DNA from: Natronosalvus vescus
GTDB taxonomy: Archaea > Halobacteriota > Halobacteria > Halobacteriales > Natrialbaceae
Length of the DNA: 64,000 nucleotides
Direction: 5' to 3'
Assembly: GCF_023973145.1 (NCBI RefSeq)
Contig: NZ_CP099546.1
Location: 2,480,001 to 2,544,000, forward strand
Under the pieces are notes generated by a model. It saw only the letters and a list, made by a program, of their open reading frames with translations. It was not told the DNA's origin and ran no database searches. The translations under genes and the position numbers were made by a program. Position 1 is the first letter of the stretch, and every line of letters starts with the position of its first letter. Shown here one piece after another: positions 26,661 through 34,648 of this stretch.

Positions 26661-27158
26661 ATGTCGGATATCCATCCGGGCCAACGCGTCGCGGTGCTCG
26701 TCGACGCGCAGAACCTGTACCACACGGCCCAGAGTATTTATAGCCGCAATATCGACTACTCGGAACTGCTCGAGGGGGCGGTCGGCGAACGCCAACTCTC
26801 GCGGGCGATCGCCTACGTCATCCGCGCCGACTCGCCCGAAGAGGAGAGTTTCTTCGAGGCGCTGTACGATATCGGCTTCGAGACGAAGATCAAGGACATC
26901 AAGCGATTTTCGGACGGAACGAAGAAGGCCGACTGGGACGTCGGGATGAGTCTCGACGCCGTTACGCTCGCCAACCACGTGGACGCGATGGTGCTCTGTA
27001 CGGGGGACGGCGACTTCTCGCGACTCTGTTCGCACCTTCGTCACGAGGGCGTGAAAGTCGAGGTGATGGCTTTCGAGGCCTCGACGGCCGAAGAACTGAT
27101 CGCGGCCGCCGACGACTTCGAGGATCTGGGGTCGGATCACGAGACGTACCTGCTGTAG
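26661..27158 (+). CDS. NYN domain protein (LabA/DUF88-like nuclease fold)
   Basis: The 165-aa protein is a PIN-like NYN domain. Acidic residues expected in the active site are in VAVLVDAQNLYHT (first Asp), KKADWDVGMSLDAV, and VLCTGDGDFSRLCSHLRHEG (second Asp pair). It closes with VEVMAFEASTAEELIAAADDFEDL. NYN proteins are commonly RNA-processing nucleases; the substrate is unknown. I chose MSDIHPGQ at 26661 over an in-frame start nine codons upstream. It lies downstream of htpX and convergent with the interrupted metalloprotease gene. Confidence 0.88.
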   Translation: MSDIHPGQRVAVLVDAQNLYHTAQSIYSRNIDYSELLEGAVGERQLSRAIAYVIRADSPEEESFFEALYDIGFETKIKDIKRFSDGTKKADWDVGMSLDAVTLANHVDAMVLCTGDGDFSRLCSHLRHEGVKVEVMAFEASTAEELIAAADDFEDLGSDHETYLL

Positions 27159-27178
27159 CGCGTGTGATAACGGGAGGA

Positions 27179-27961
27179 TCAGGGGCGGAACTCTCCGTGA
27201 TATCTTTGCAGTTTCTCACGGGCGCACGTAGAGAAGTCGAACGAGAGGTAGTAGTTCCCGTCGCGTCTCTCGGGATAGAGTCCCCCGCAGGCGCATTGAT
27301 CAGCGGAGAACTGTCCCCGCTCGTCCACCCACGCGTAGGTACTCACCATCGGGCTTGCAACAGTGCCCTCGTCTATACTCTCGATCGATCCGTGTTCGTG
27401 TGCCAGTCCCAGCACGTGACCGATTTCGTGGAGGAGCACCTGCATGACCTGCATTGAGGACTCGTATGGCACGATGTCGGCAATTTCGGCTCGCGGTGGG
27501 ACGCGTTCGAGATAGCGGGCCCCGCCAACGGACGCGAGATTGTACACCCCAATCCCGGTTGGCGCGTGCTCCATCGCCCCGTCTGTCACGAGCAGGTTGA
27601 CGTCGGTAACGGGATCAATGCCATTTGTTCCCTGATGTCCGTGGAGCACTCGTCGTGGCCACTCACCACTCCTCGTGACACCGTACCCGTGCTCGGTCTG
27701 TACGGGTACGACGCCACCAAACGACAGGTCGACCCCGTCTTAGACTGCCGTGAACGCCGTTTCGACGTACTCCGTGATGCGGTCGTGTACCTCGTAGTCG
27801 GCACCTCGGTCACTGAGCCAGTATCGAATCTCGATCGATTCACGTGGCTGTCGCCTGGCGTACCAGACGCCTCCCCCGACGCCCCCCAGGGCAGCGAGGA
27901 ATCGTCGTCGCCTCACTCGTTCATACTCGGTAATCGGACAGTTATACCTTTTTTCGCTCAC
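27179..27961 (-). pseudogene. Secreted metzincin (matrixin-like) metalloprotease interrupted by one TAA
   Basis: The reading frame from GTG 27961 runs leftward without frameshift to 27179, except for a single TAA at about 27738-27736, between VETAFTAV and DGVDLSFGG. The N-terminus carries a twin-arginine-type signal (RRRRFLAALGG). The C-terminal part has the zinc motif HEIGHVLGLAHEH and a Met-turn SPMVST, followed by a cysteine-bearing tail. Only this one codon blocks a product of about 260 aa. It may be a recent nonsense mutation, a sequencing error, or a read-through site. A start further in is possible (GTG before RRRRFL). Confidence 0.75.
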
Positions 27962-28194
27962 GCCTGTGATTCACTTCGAGCGACTCGAGTTAACGACAGA
28001 CTCGAGTCAACGACGATCGGTTCACTCTGCTCGAGTCAACCGACTGGCCTGGAATCGCTCCACTCGAGCGTCTGAGAACCACTCTACTCGAGCGTCTGAT
28101 CAGACCGCACGCCAGAATCCGACACTTGCACCGACGTCCCCCGGGAACGGACGAACTCGAAGGGCTTTCCTCACGCCACCGCGAACGACCGACA

Positions 28195-28686
28195 ATGACC
28201 CAGCACGCTGGCGACGGTGCGGGCGAGGCGTACGCCGACCTCCGAACCATCGCCGACTACCAGTTCGGTGCCGGGGCCGGCGAGGCGTTGTTTCCCGCCG
28301 ACGAATCCCTGCGCATCGAACGCACGACCTCCGGTCGTCCCCAGCAGATTCACGCCGACGCCGGCCGCCTCGTCTCCTTCGGTACCGACGGCCGGTTCAC
28401 CCTCGGACTTGAGGGTGGGCGACGACTGCAAGAGGTCCTCGAGCACCCGGCCTATCGCGTCGTCGTAGACGACGAGAGCGAACCGTTCGTTCGCGACGGC
28501 AAGAACGTCTTCTCGAAGTTCGTGCTCGAGGCCGGCCCCGAGATTCGGCCCGGCGACGAGGTGCTCGTGGTTCACGAGCGGGGCGACCTGCTCGCGGTCG
28601 GGCGGGCGGAACTCGACGGGGAGTCGATCCTGGATTTCGAGACGGGGATGGCGGTGAACGTTCGGAGCGGTGCAGAATCTGTCTGA
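28195..28686 (+). CDS. PUA domain protein
   Basis: The 163-aa protein has a helical N-terminal part (ADLRTIADYQFGAGAGEALFP) and a C-terminal PUA RNA-binding domain (about residues 75-155, with VVVDDESEPFVRDGKNVFSKFV, RPGDEVLVVHERGDLLAVGRAEL). Such two-part proteins resemble the C-terminal portion of archaeosine tRNA-guanine transglycosylase and are widespread in archaea. A role in tRNA or rRNA modification is inferred. ATG 28195 was chosen over an upstream TTG. Upstream lie CTCGAGT-rich short repeats. Confidence 0.85.
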   Translation: MTQHAGDGAGEAYADLRTIADYQFGAGAGEALFPADESLRIERTTSGRPQQIHADAGRLVSFGTDGRFTLGLEGGRRLQEVLEHPAYRVVVDDESEPFVRDGKNVFSKFVLEAGPEIRPGDEVLVVHERGDLLAVGRAELDGESILDFETGMAVNVRSGAESV

Positions 28687-28792
28687 GGGGGACTGAAGTC
28701 GGCGCAGGGAATTAGAGCGGCGTTCGTGTTCGTTTTCCTACTGATACTGGTTTCAGGAATCGTTTACCTCCCCTCGAGTTCTCGGTTTACCT

Positions 28793-29422
28793 ATGACGAA
28801 CACGCTGTGGATTCTGGGCGGATCGGGGGACATCGGCCGCGCCGTTGCCCGTCGGTTCGGTGACGAGGGGCGGTCAGTGTGGCTGAGCGCCCGTACACCT
28901 GCTCGACTGCAGGATGCCGCCGACGAACTGGTCGCCGACGGCATCGACGCACGAGCGACCCGGGCGGATGCGGCACGGCGGGATGACGTGACGCGTGCGG
29001 TGCCCCGACTCGAGGAACTGACGGACTCCGTGACGGTGTTCGTCTACAACATCACCCCGCAACACGATCCCGACGAGCGGCCGCTCGAGGGGTACCTCCG
29101 CCACACGGTCGAGGGGTTCGCGACCGCCGTGGATGCGCTGTTCGACGCCGGGATGGGGGCCGAGCAGGTGGTCGTCCCGACTAGCTCGAGGGCCCGGAAT
29201 CCGGATCGCCTCTCACCGGCTTCGTACGCGGCGAAACAGGCGTTGTTCGGCTACCTCCGGGGGATCAGTTCTGAGCGAGAGACGACGGGAACGGTACTGT
29301 GGCTGGGTCGACGCGGAACGGAGACCGATTGGCGATGGCTGCGCCCCCAGGAGATGGCCGAGAGTGCCTGGGAATCCTACGAGGATCGACCCGACGAACT
29401 GCTCGTGGGGGATCTGTACTGA
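28793..29422 (+). CDS. Atypical short-chain dehydrogenase/reductase
   Basis: The 209-aa Rossmann protein starts with LWILGGSGDIGRAVARRFG, the SDR nucleotide motif (GGSGDIG at residues 9-15). The usual NNAG segment reads VFVYNITPQ, and the catalytic Y-x3-K is not intact: the sequence is SYAAKQA, with Lys three residues after Tyr. So it may bind a dinucleotide without normal SDR catalysis. The C-terminus is short. It stands alone, with no clear partner. Confidence 0.8.
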   Translation: MTNTLWILGGSGDIGRAVARRFGDEGRSVWLSARTPARLQDAADELVADGIDARATRADAARRDDVTRAVPRLEELTDSVTVFVYNITPQHDPDERPLEGYLRHTVEGFATAVDALFDAGMGAEQVVVPTSSRARNPDRLSPASYAAKQALFGYLRGISSERETTGTVLWLGRRGTETDWRWLRPQEMAESAWESYEDRPDELLVGDLY

Positions 29423-29536
29423 CTCCTACTTATTGTCCACCGTCAACCTACGTTCGCGGAGTAACTCGAGGTACCGATGAGCACCAGGGTTACATCGCCA
29501 CGCCCGAACTGACCGTTCGGGGCGTCGTCGACCGGT

Positions 29537-30334
29537 TTACTCGAGCAAACGCGCTCGGATCAAACACTTGTGGTTCGCGAACGACTCCACCCGTCCGTCC
29601 ACCTCCTCGATATCGAAAGCGGCTTTCGCGTCGGGGCTCGCCTCCCGAAGCAGCCGTTCGACCTCCTCTCGAGGCTCGCCCGTACACGACTGGCCGTCGG
29701 CCCAGTCCTCGAAGTCGAGGCGCTTTTTCATGCGCTCGGTCGTCTCGATCTCGAACCCAGCGGCGCGCAGCCACTCGAGCCACCGCTTGATCGTGTAACA
29801 CTCGACGTGGGTCGGATCGCGAAGCCGCTCGACGCGGTTGATGAACGTCCCGAGCGACTCGTCCTCGGGGGCTACCGAGTCCTCGAAGGCAAACGTGCCG
29901 CCGGGCTCGAGGACGCGGGCGACTGCCGAGACGAATTCGACGGGATCGGGAAAGTGGTGGGCCGCAATGCGACAGGTGACCGCATCGAAGGCTCCGGACG
30001 CGAACGGCAGGCGCTCGGCGTCGACGACCGCCCCCTCGAGTCCGTCGTACGCCTCGAGCGTCGTCGCGACCATCGACGGGGCGGCGTCGGCGGCGATTAC
30101 GGAGTTGACGCCCCGGTCGGCGACCGCGCCCGCGGTGTGTCCGGCACCAGTCGCGACGTCCAACGCCCTCGTCGCGTCTCTGCACCAGTCGGCTAGCCGC
30201 TCGAGGTCGGCCCCTCGGCGGTGGACGTCGCTCTCGAGGTAGTGTGCCGCGGCGTCGTCGAACGCGGCGGCGGTCGCCCGCTTTCGTTCGTTGGCGGGGC
30301 CATCCGATTCGTTATCCACGGCGTCGTCGTCCAT
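29537..30334 (-). CDS. Class I SAM-dependent methyltransferase
   Basis: The 265-aa protein has the Rossmann SAM fold: motif I LDVATGAGHTAGAVADRG, motif II acidic residue region VVDAERLPFASGAFDAVTCRIAAHHFPDP, and motif III RVLEPGGTFAFEDSV. The layout resembles UbiE/Coq5-type small-molecule methyltransferases. The acceptor is unknown. I chose MDDDAVDNES at 30334; frames extending to 30613 would cross the nac promoter. It is divergent from nac with 133 bp between starts. Confidence 0.88.
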   Translation of the reverse strand: MDDDAVDNESDGPANERKRATAAAFDDAAAHYLESDVHRRGADLERLADWCRDATRALDVATGAGHTAGAVADRGVNSVIAADAAPSMVATTLEAYDGLEGAVVDAERLPFASGAFDAVTCRIAAHHFPDPVEFVSAVARVLEPGGTFAFEDSVAPEDESLGTFINRVERLRDPTHVECYTIKRWLEWLRAAGFEIETTERMKKRLDFEDWADGQSCTGEPREEVERLLREASPDAKAAFDIEEVDGRVESFANHKCLIRARLLE

Positions 30335-30467
30335 ATTCTCGGTGGGTTCGCGGGGGCCGTGAACGTACCGTTTGGAACGACTTTTCGCCCCGAGAACGGG
30401 TAACCAGGCCGGCGACGTCGGGTACGGTTCCGGTGGGTTTTTGGCCGCGGCTGGCCACGTCTCGAGT

Positions 30468-30878
30468 ATGTTCGGAGGAGGCGGCGGACTCAACCCGCGA
30501 AAGATGGAACAGATGATGAAGCAAATGGGCATCGACGTCGACGAACTCGACGCCGAGGAGGTCATCATCCGGACGGCGGAACACGACCTCGTATTCACCG
30601 ACGCGGACGTCACGAAGATGGACGCACGCGGCCAGGAGACCTACCAGGTCATCGGCACCCCCGAGGAGCGCGAGCGCGGGAGCGCCGGTGACGCCGGTGG
30701 CGCTGGTGGCGACGCCGACGCCGGATTCGAGGACGACGGTGGATCCTCGGGGAGCGCCATCCCGGACTCCGACATCGAAATCGTCGCCGCCCGAACTGGC
30801 GTCAGCGAGGACGAGGCCCGCGACGCGCTCGAGGCCGTCGACGGTGACCTCGCCGCTGCGGTCGACCGACTCGAGTAA
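30468..30878 (+). CDS. nac: Nascent polypeptide-associated complex protein
   Basis: Archaeal NAC is a homodimer that shields emerging chains at the ribosome exit. The 136-aa protein opens with [21 protein letters not shown], then the NAC beta domain (about residues 20-62, [20 protein letters not shown]), a Gly/Asp-rich linker (about 68-95) and a C-terminal UBA domain ([21 protein letters not shown]). ATG 30468 gives the standard family start. It is 19 bp upstream of trmI and probably co-transcribed. Confidence 0.96.
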   Translation: MFGGGGGLNPRKMEQMMKQMGIDVDELDAEEVIIRTAEHDLVFTDADVTKMDARGQETYQVIGTPEERERGSAGDAGGAGGDADAGFEDDGGSSGSAIPDSDIEIVAARTGVSEDEARDALEAVDGDLAAAVDRLE

Positions 30879-30897
30879 GCCGTTTCCTGTATCTATC

Positions 30898-31710
30898 GTG
30901 ACGACACCAATCGACGGCGAGACTGATGACTCGAGTGGATCCGACGGCGAGGCCCAATCCGACGACAACATCGACCGTCCACCCGTCGTCCTCATCCACG
31001 ACGATCGAGAACACCTGGTACAGCCTGGCGAGGAGTTCGGCTCCGATCTCGGCGTGCTCGAGGTACCACCAGACGTCGAACCAGGGCAGGTACTCGAGAC
31101 TCACCTGGGATCCGAGTTTCGCGTCCGTCGACTCCGCGGCCCGGATCTCTTCCATCACTTCGAACGCACCGGCGCGCCGATGGTGCCCCGCGACGTGGGG
31201 TTGATCATCGGCGAGACAGGCGTCGGCGTCGGCGACCGCGTTCTGGACACCGGCACCGGGACGGGCGTGCTTGCCGCATCGCTGGCCCGTGCGGGCGCGT
31301 CGGTCGTGAGCTACGAACGCGACCCCGACTTCGCCGACGTGGCCCGGGAGAACATGGCGCTGGGCGGCGTCGACTCGGACGTGGACGTGCGAACGGGCGA
31401 TCTTCGGGACGATCTCGAGGATCTCTCGGCTGGCCCGGGATTCGACGTGCTCACACTCGATACGGGGAACGCCCCGGAAATCGTCGCCCACGCGCCCGAC
31501 CTCCTCGTCGAGGGTGGGTTCGTGGCCGTCTACAGTCCCTTCGTGGAGACGGCCAGGGCGGCGACCGAGACTGCTCGGGAAGCAGGGCTCTCGGGAATCG
31601 TCACGCGCGAAACCATCCAGCGGGAAATGACCTTCGACGAGCGCGGCTCCCGGCCGTCGACGGCTCCCGTCGGTCACACCGGCTATCTGTTGATCGCTCG
31701 ATCGGAGTGA
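30898..31710 (+). CDS. trmI: tRNA (adenine-57/58-N1)-methyltransferase
   Basis: TrmI methylates adenines in the T-loop of tRNA. The 270-aa protein has the small N-terminal OB-like part of the family (VVLIHDDREHLVQPGEEFGSDLG), the linker RLRGPDLFHHFERTGAPMVPRDVGLI and SAM motif I DRVLDTGTGTGVLAASLARAG. The C-terminus has EREMTF-like residues (TIQREMTFDERGSRPS) typical of archaeal TrmI. GTG 30898 begins the sequence, just after the nac stop. The archaeal enzyme can modify both positions 57 and 58; specificity here is inferred. Confidence 0.93.
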   Translation: MTTPIDGETDDSSGSDGEAQSDDNIDRPPVVLIHDDREHLVQPGEEFGSDLGVLEVPPDVEPGQVLETHLGSEFRVRRLRGPDLFHHFERTGAPMVPRDVGLIIGETGVGVGDRVLDTGTGTGVLAASLARAGASVVSYERDPDFADVARENMALGGVDSDVDVRTGDLRDDLEDLSAGPGFDVLTLDTGNAPEIVAHAPDLLVEGGFVAVYSPFVETARAATETAREAGLSGIVTRETIQREMTFDERGSRPSTAPVGHTGYLLIARSE

Positions 31711-31821
31711 CCGGCTGTCGCGTTTTCGCTTTCGGCTGTCGCTGTTCGACCGGTAGTCCCTCTTCCCGCTCGAGTCATTGGTTGTCGGTAGGAAGCGCCG
31801 ACTCGAAACGGATGAGTATAA

Positions 31822-32130
31822 TTAGTTGTCGTCCTCGCGCCACTTGTACTCACAGGCGGTGCAGATGAAAAAGCGCGTCTCGGACTCGTCTGCCGAGCGG
31901 ATCTGCTGGAGATACCAGTAGGCTTCCTCGTTCCCACACTCGGGACAGCGGGTTTCCGTTTTAGGGAGGGCGGATTCCTCGGAGGATTCGATCACTTCGG
32001 AGGCTTCCTGGTCTTCCGTGACGATGTAGGCGTCGCTGTTGCCTTTCGGCTTCGTGAAGTCACAGCTGCCACAGACCCACAGTCCGTCGTCCGCTTTCAT
32101 CATCGAGCCGCATTCGTCGCAGAACTCCAT
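31822..32130 (-). CDS. tfs: Transcription factor S (TFS)
   Basis: TFS helps RNA polymerase cleave and restart stalled transcripts. The 102-aa protein has an N-terminal zinc ribbon (CDECG...CGSC, residues 4-23) and a C-terminal TFIIS-type ribbon (CPECGNEEAYWYLQQIR ... CTAC), with the catalytic acidic pair in RSADESET. It is full length and well conserved. A linker of about 35 residues is acidic. It is a lone gene, convergent with trmI. Confidence 0.96.
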   Translation of the reverse strand: MEFCDECGSMMKADDGLWVCGSCDFTKPKGNSDAYIVTEDQEASEVIESSEESALPKTETRCPECGNEEAYWYLQQIRSADESETRFFICTACEYKWREDDN

Positions 32131-32258
32131 GTATCCGGCTACAGCGGTCGAGACACATTAATGGCGCGTTCTCCCGCTGGGCGCTGGCCGACCGCGGCCA
32201 TCTCGAGCGACGGCAGGAATTGATCGGGGATGCTGGAGCGACGATCTCGGTTGGGTGG

Positions 32259-32513
32259 CTACCCCTCTCCTTCCGACTGGTACGGCTCGCCGATGGCTTC
32301 CCGCGGGAGCACGTTGTACAACGAGTCTTCGAGGGCATCTGCGGAGTCGTACTCGTCGCTGTGCGTGTCCGCAATGGCGTCTCCCAGGTTGGTTTCGCCG
32401 TCCGCCAGCAACAACGTCACGTCGTCGAACGCGCTAGCGGCCTCCGCCCGAGAGACAGGGTAAGGGAGTTCCTCGAGGATCTGTTCGACCCGGCTGAGTT
32501 TGACCTCGTCCAT
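32259..32513 (-). CDS. DUF5789 family protein (84 aa)
   Basis: This is a small acidic haloarchaeal protein of unknown function. The sequence MDEVKLSRVEQILEELPYP, then VSRAEAASAFDDVTLLLADGETNLGDAI, is the signature I recognise as DUF5789. Only soluble helices are predicted, with no cysteine or metal motif. It is leftward, 129 bp from the TFS start, and may share its regulation. DUF5789 proteins are often near general transcription or translation genes, but no role is known. Confidence 0.8.
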   Translation of the reverse strand: MDEVKLSRVEQILEELPYPVSRAEAASAFDDVTLLLADGETNLGDAIADTHSDEYDSADALEDSLYNVLPREAIGEPYQSEGEG

Positions 32514-33123
32514 ACCTCAAGTGTCGACTCCCCCGGCCTTGTACTGTGCTGGCTATTCACATGAGTGTCAGTTCCGGTGATGCATTGGTGTCCCGCGAGG
32601 GCGCTCGTTCCGTCGATAGGACGTCGACTACGTTGGTGTCGTGGCGATAGGGCGTCGACTGCGTTGGTGTCATACGCGCGAGCACGCATTCGCGCATTAT
32701 GCAATAAATCGCCTCGAGGATCAGCTAATCGGCTCGAGGTCAGTGGAGGATCGACACGACCCCGGTGAAGCCCGTCCCCCGGTAGGTCGACGTATCGGGC
32801 TCAGTTGCCAACTGTTTCATTCGGTAGTAGTGGCTTACACGTACAGCGGAATTCGTATGATCGTGTTACGACCGGTTCGAGCGTCGTAATCCCTGCATAC
32901 AGGAGAGCGATAGCGCTATCAGAGGGAAAATGATTGCCTGGAAGCGCGTAATCGTCGCTTATTCGGCCGACGGAGGCCTGTCCAATCGATCCGTATGTTC
33001 TTCTCTACCTGATCATTCGTCCAAAAAATCGTGAACGAACAGTCTGGTTCGAACTACAATATGTAAATTTAATGAATGTGCAACGAAAAAGTTTATGTGT
33101 GAAAGGCCAGGTTACGCAAATGC
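32514..33123. other. Intergenic region with short tandem repeat and promoter
   Basis: No gene is supported in this 610-bp interval. A 27-bp unit repeats at 32614-32640 and 32645-32671 (CGATAGG..CGTCGACT..CGTTGGTGTC) with two mismatches, at a period of 31. The right end is AT-rich. TTTATG at 33092-33097 lies 32 nt before the next ATG and matches the arrangement of the paralogue promoter at 34617. Confidence 0.55.
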
Positions 33124-34083
33124 ATGGCGAAGAAGTCTCCCACTACCGACGTTGAATCTTCGACTTCCACCCGTAATTCGGTCTTACCCCGCCGATCGTA
33201 CCTCCGTTCGATCGCGACGGCCGCTGTCGCGACGGCCGCGGTCGGTGCTGGCACCGCTGCCGTGGCGGCCGACACCGACGACTACGAGACGGTGACACTC
33301 GATGCCGGTGAGGATCTCCTGGTCACACTCGAGGACGGCGAGACGCTGGAGAACGTGCTGTACGACTGCACGGCCGAGGGTGCGCGCGTGACGATCGCCG
33401 CGCACGCGACCGACTGGACGGTTCGCAACGTCGGTATCAAGGGCGAGTTCGACAACGGCGCGCCGGACGCCGCGTTCGGCATCTCCGACGTCGGCGGCGG
33501 CTCGAGCACGATCGAGAACGTTTACGTCGCCGACGGCGCGGTTCACGGTTCCCAGGCAGTCGGCGAAACGGCGTTCTGGGTCGCTCCGGATCACAACGGA
33601 CACATCGATTTCAAGCGCGTCAACGTTCAGAACTTCCCAGACAACGGCATCTACGCCTCCGCGCCCGCCGGTAAGGGCGGCGGCTCGATCCACATCGATC
33701 AGTGTTTCGCGGCGAACAACTACGTCTCCAACTTCCGGATCGGTTCTGAAGGCAGCGCCGTGACGAACTCCAACGTCTACGTCGACCGTGACGGCTACGG
33801 CGGTCGCGGGATCTGGGTCTGGTCACCCGGCACCTGCGAGATCGAGAACTGCCAGCTCGACATCAACGGCCACAATTACGCGATCGACGCCGGGGCGAAC
33901 GGCAACGGTACGACGGTCGAGGTCGAAGAAACCGACTACAGTACGGACTTCCACGGTGGGGTCAACGAGACGGCTGGCTCGACGGTTCACCTCGGCGACG
34001 ACGTCGGGACGGATCCCGATCCGGTCATTCCCAACGGCGTTCCAGAAACGCCCGAGGAGGCGGCGGCTGGCGACGACGCCTGA
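33124..34083 (+). CDS. Tat-exported right-handed beta-helix protein, short paralogue
   Basis: The 319-aa protein begins with a twin-arginine signal (RRSYLRSIATAAVATAAVGAGTAAVAA, about residues 20-48; motif RRSYLRS). The mature part has repeated short strands with conserved turns (ENVLYDCTAEGARVTIAAHATDW, IENVYVADGAVHG, VNVQNFPDNGIYASAP, IENCQLDINGHNYAIDAGANG), as in pectate-lyase-like beta-helices. Catalytic residues of lyases are not evident, so it may bind surface polysaccharide. It is a close paralogue of the gene at 34649 but lacks that protein's C-terminal repeats. Both genes share the promoter layout. Confidence 0.8.
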   Translation: MAKKSPTTDVESSTSTRNSVLPRRSYLRSIATAAVATAAVGAGTAAVAADTDDYETVTLDAGEDLLVTLEDGETLENVLYDCTAEGARVTIAAHATDWTVRNVGIKGEFDNGAPDAAFGISDVGGGSSTIENVYVADGAVHGSQAVGETAFWVAPDHNGHIDFKRVNVQNFPDNGIYASAPAGKGGGSIHIDQCFAANNYVSNFRIGSEGSAVTNSNVYVDRDGYGGRGIWVWSPGTCEIENCQLDINGHNYAIDAGANGNGTTVEVEETDYSTDFHGGVNETAGSTVHLGDDVGTDPDPVIPNGVPETPEEAAAGDDA

Positions 34084-34648
34084 TTCGACGATCATACGAC
34101 GCTGACGTGTGCGGTGGTTCCTGCTGACGCGTGCGGTGCGCCCTCCTACGCCTGGTGCATACACCGATTCGGTGCAATTCGGTCTCGCTGTTTTCCCGGC
34201 TTGCTGCTGACTCACAAGAGGCGGTATTTTTGTTTTCGTACGGCTCCTAATGTCTGTTTCCAGACGTCGCACGTACGCTCACCTCTTCTCTCGCGTGTGA
34301 ACTCGAGCACTGCCTATTCCAGTGTTCGACGGAACCTCTTGCTCCTGCTTCCGGTAATCGCTCCGTGATAGTCTCCGTTCCCGAGGGGTAGTAGCTCGTT
34401 ACCCGGATGTTACTCACTCGAGCAGAACTATCTCGAAGGTGGATACATCGATTCGTTCGGGCTAATTCGGGCGTCTGGCCTGGTAATACCATATTAGACG
34501 TCTTGCTTCCCCAAGTTGAGATATAAAGAATTGTGGGAGTTCAACCATAGTTTCTTCGAGATAAATTCTCACAACTGTTAGTATCTGTAAAATCAACTGT
34601 TAATATCTACGGAAGATTTATGTTGGTATGTCCGGATTACCAACTTGC
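34084..34648. promoter_or_regulatory. AT-rich region with direct repeats before the long beta-helix gene
   Basis: The right part is unusually AT-rich. A 15-bp unit occurs twice, at 34572-34586 (CAACTGTTAGTATCT) and 34594-34608 (CAACTGTTAATATCT), with one mismatch and a 22-bp period, about two helical turns. The TATA-like TTTATG at 34617-34622 follows nine bp later. The geometry suggests an activator or repressor binding as two copies beside the promoter. No gene is supported in the left part. Confidence 0.5.
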
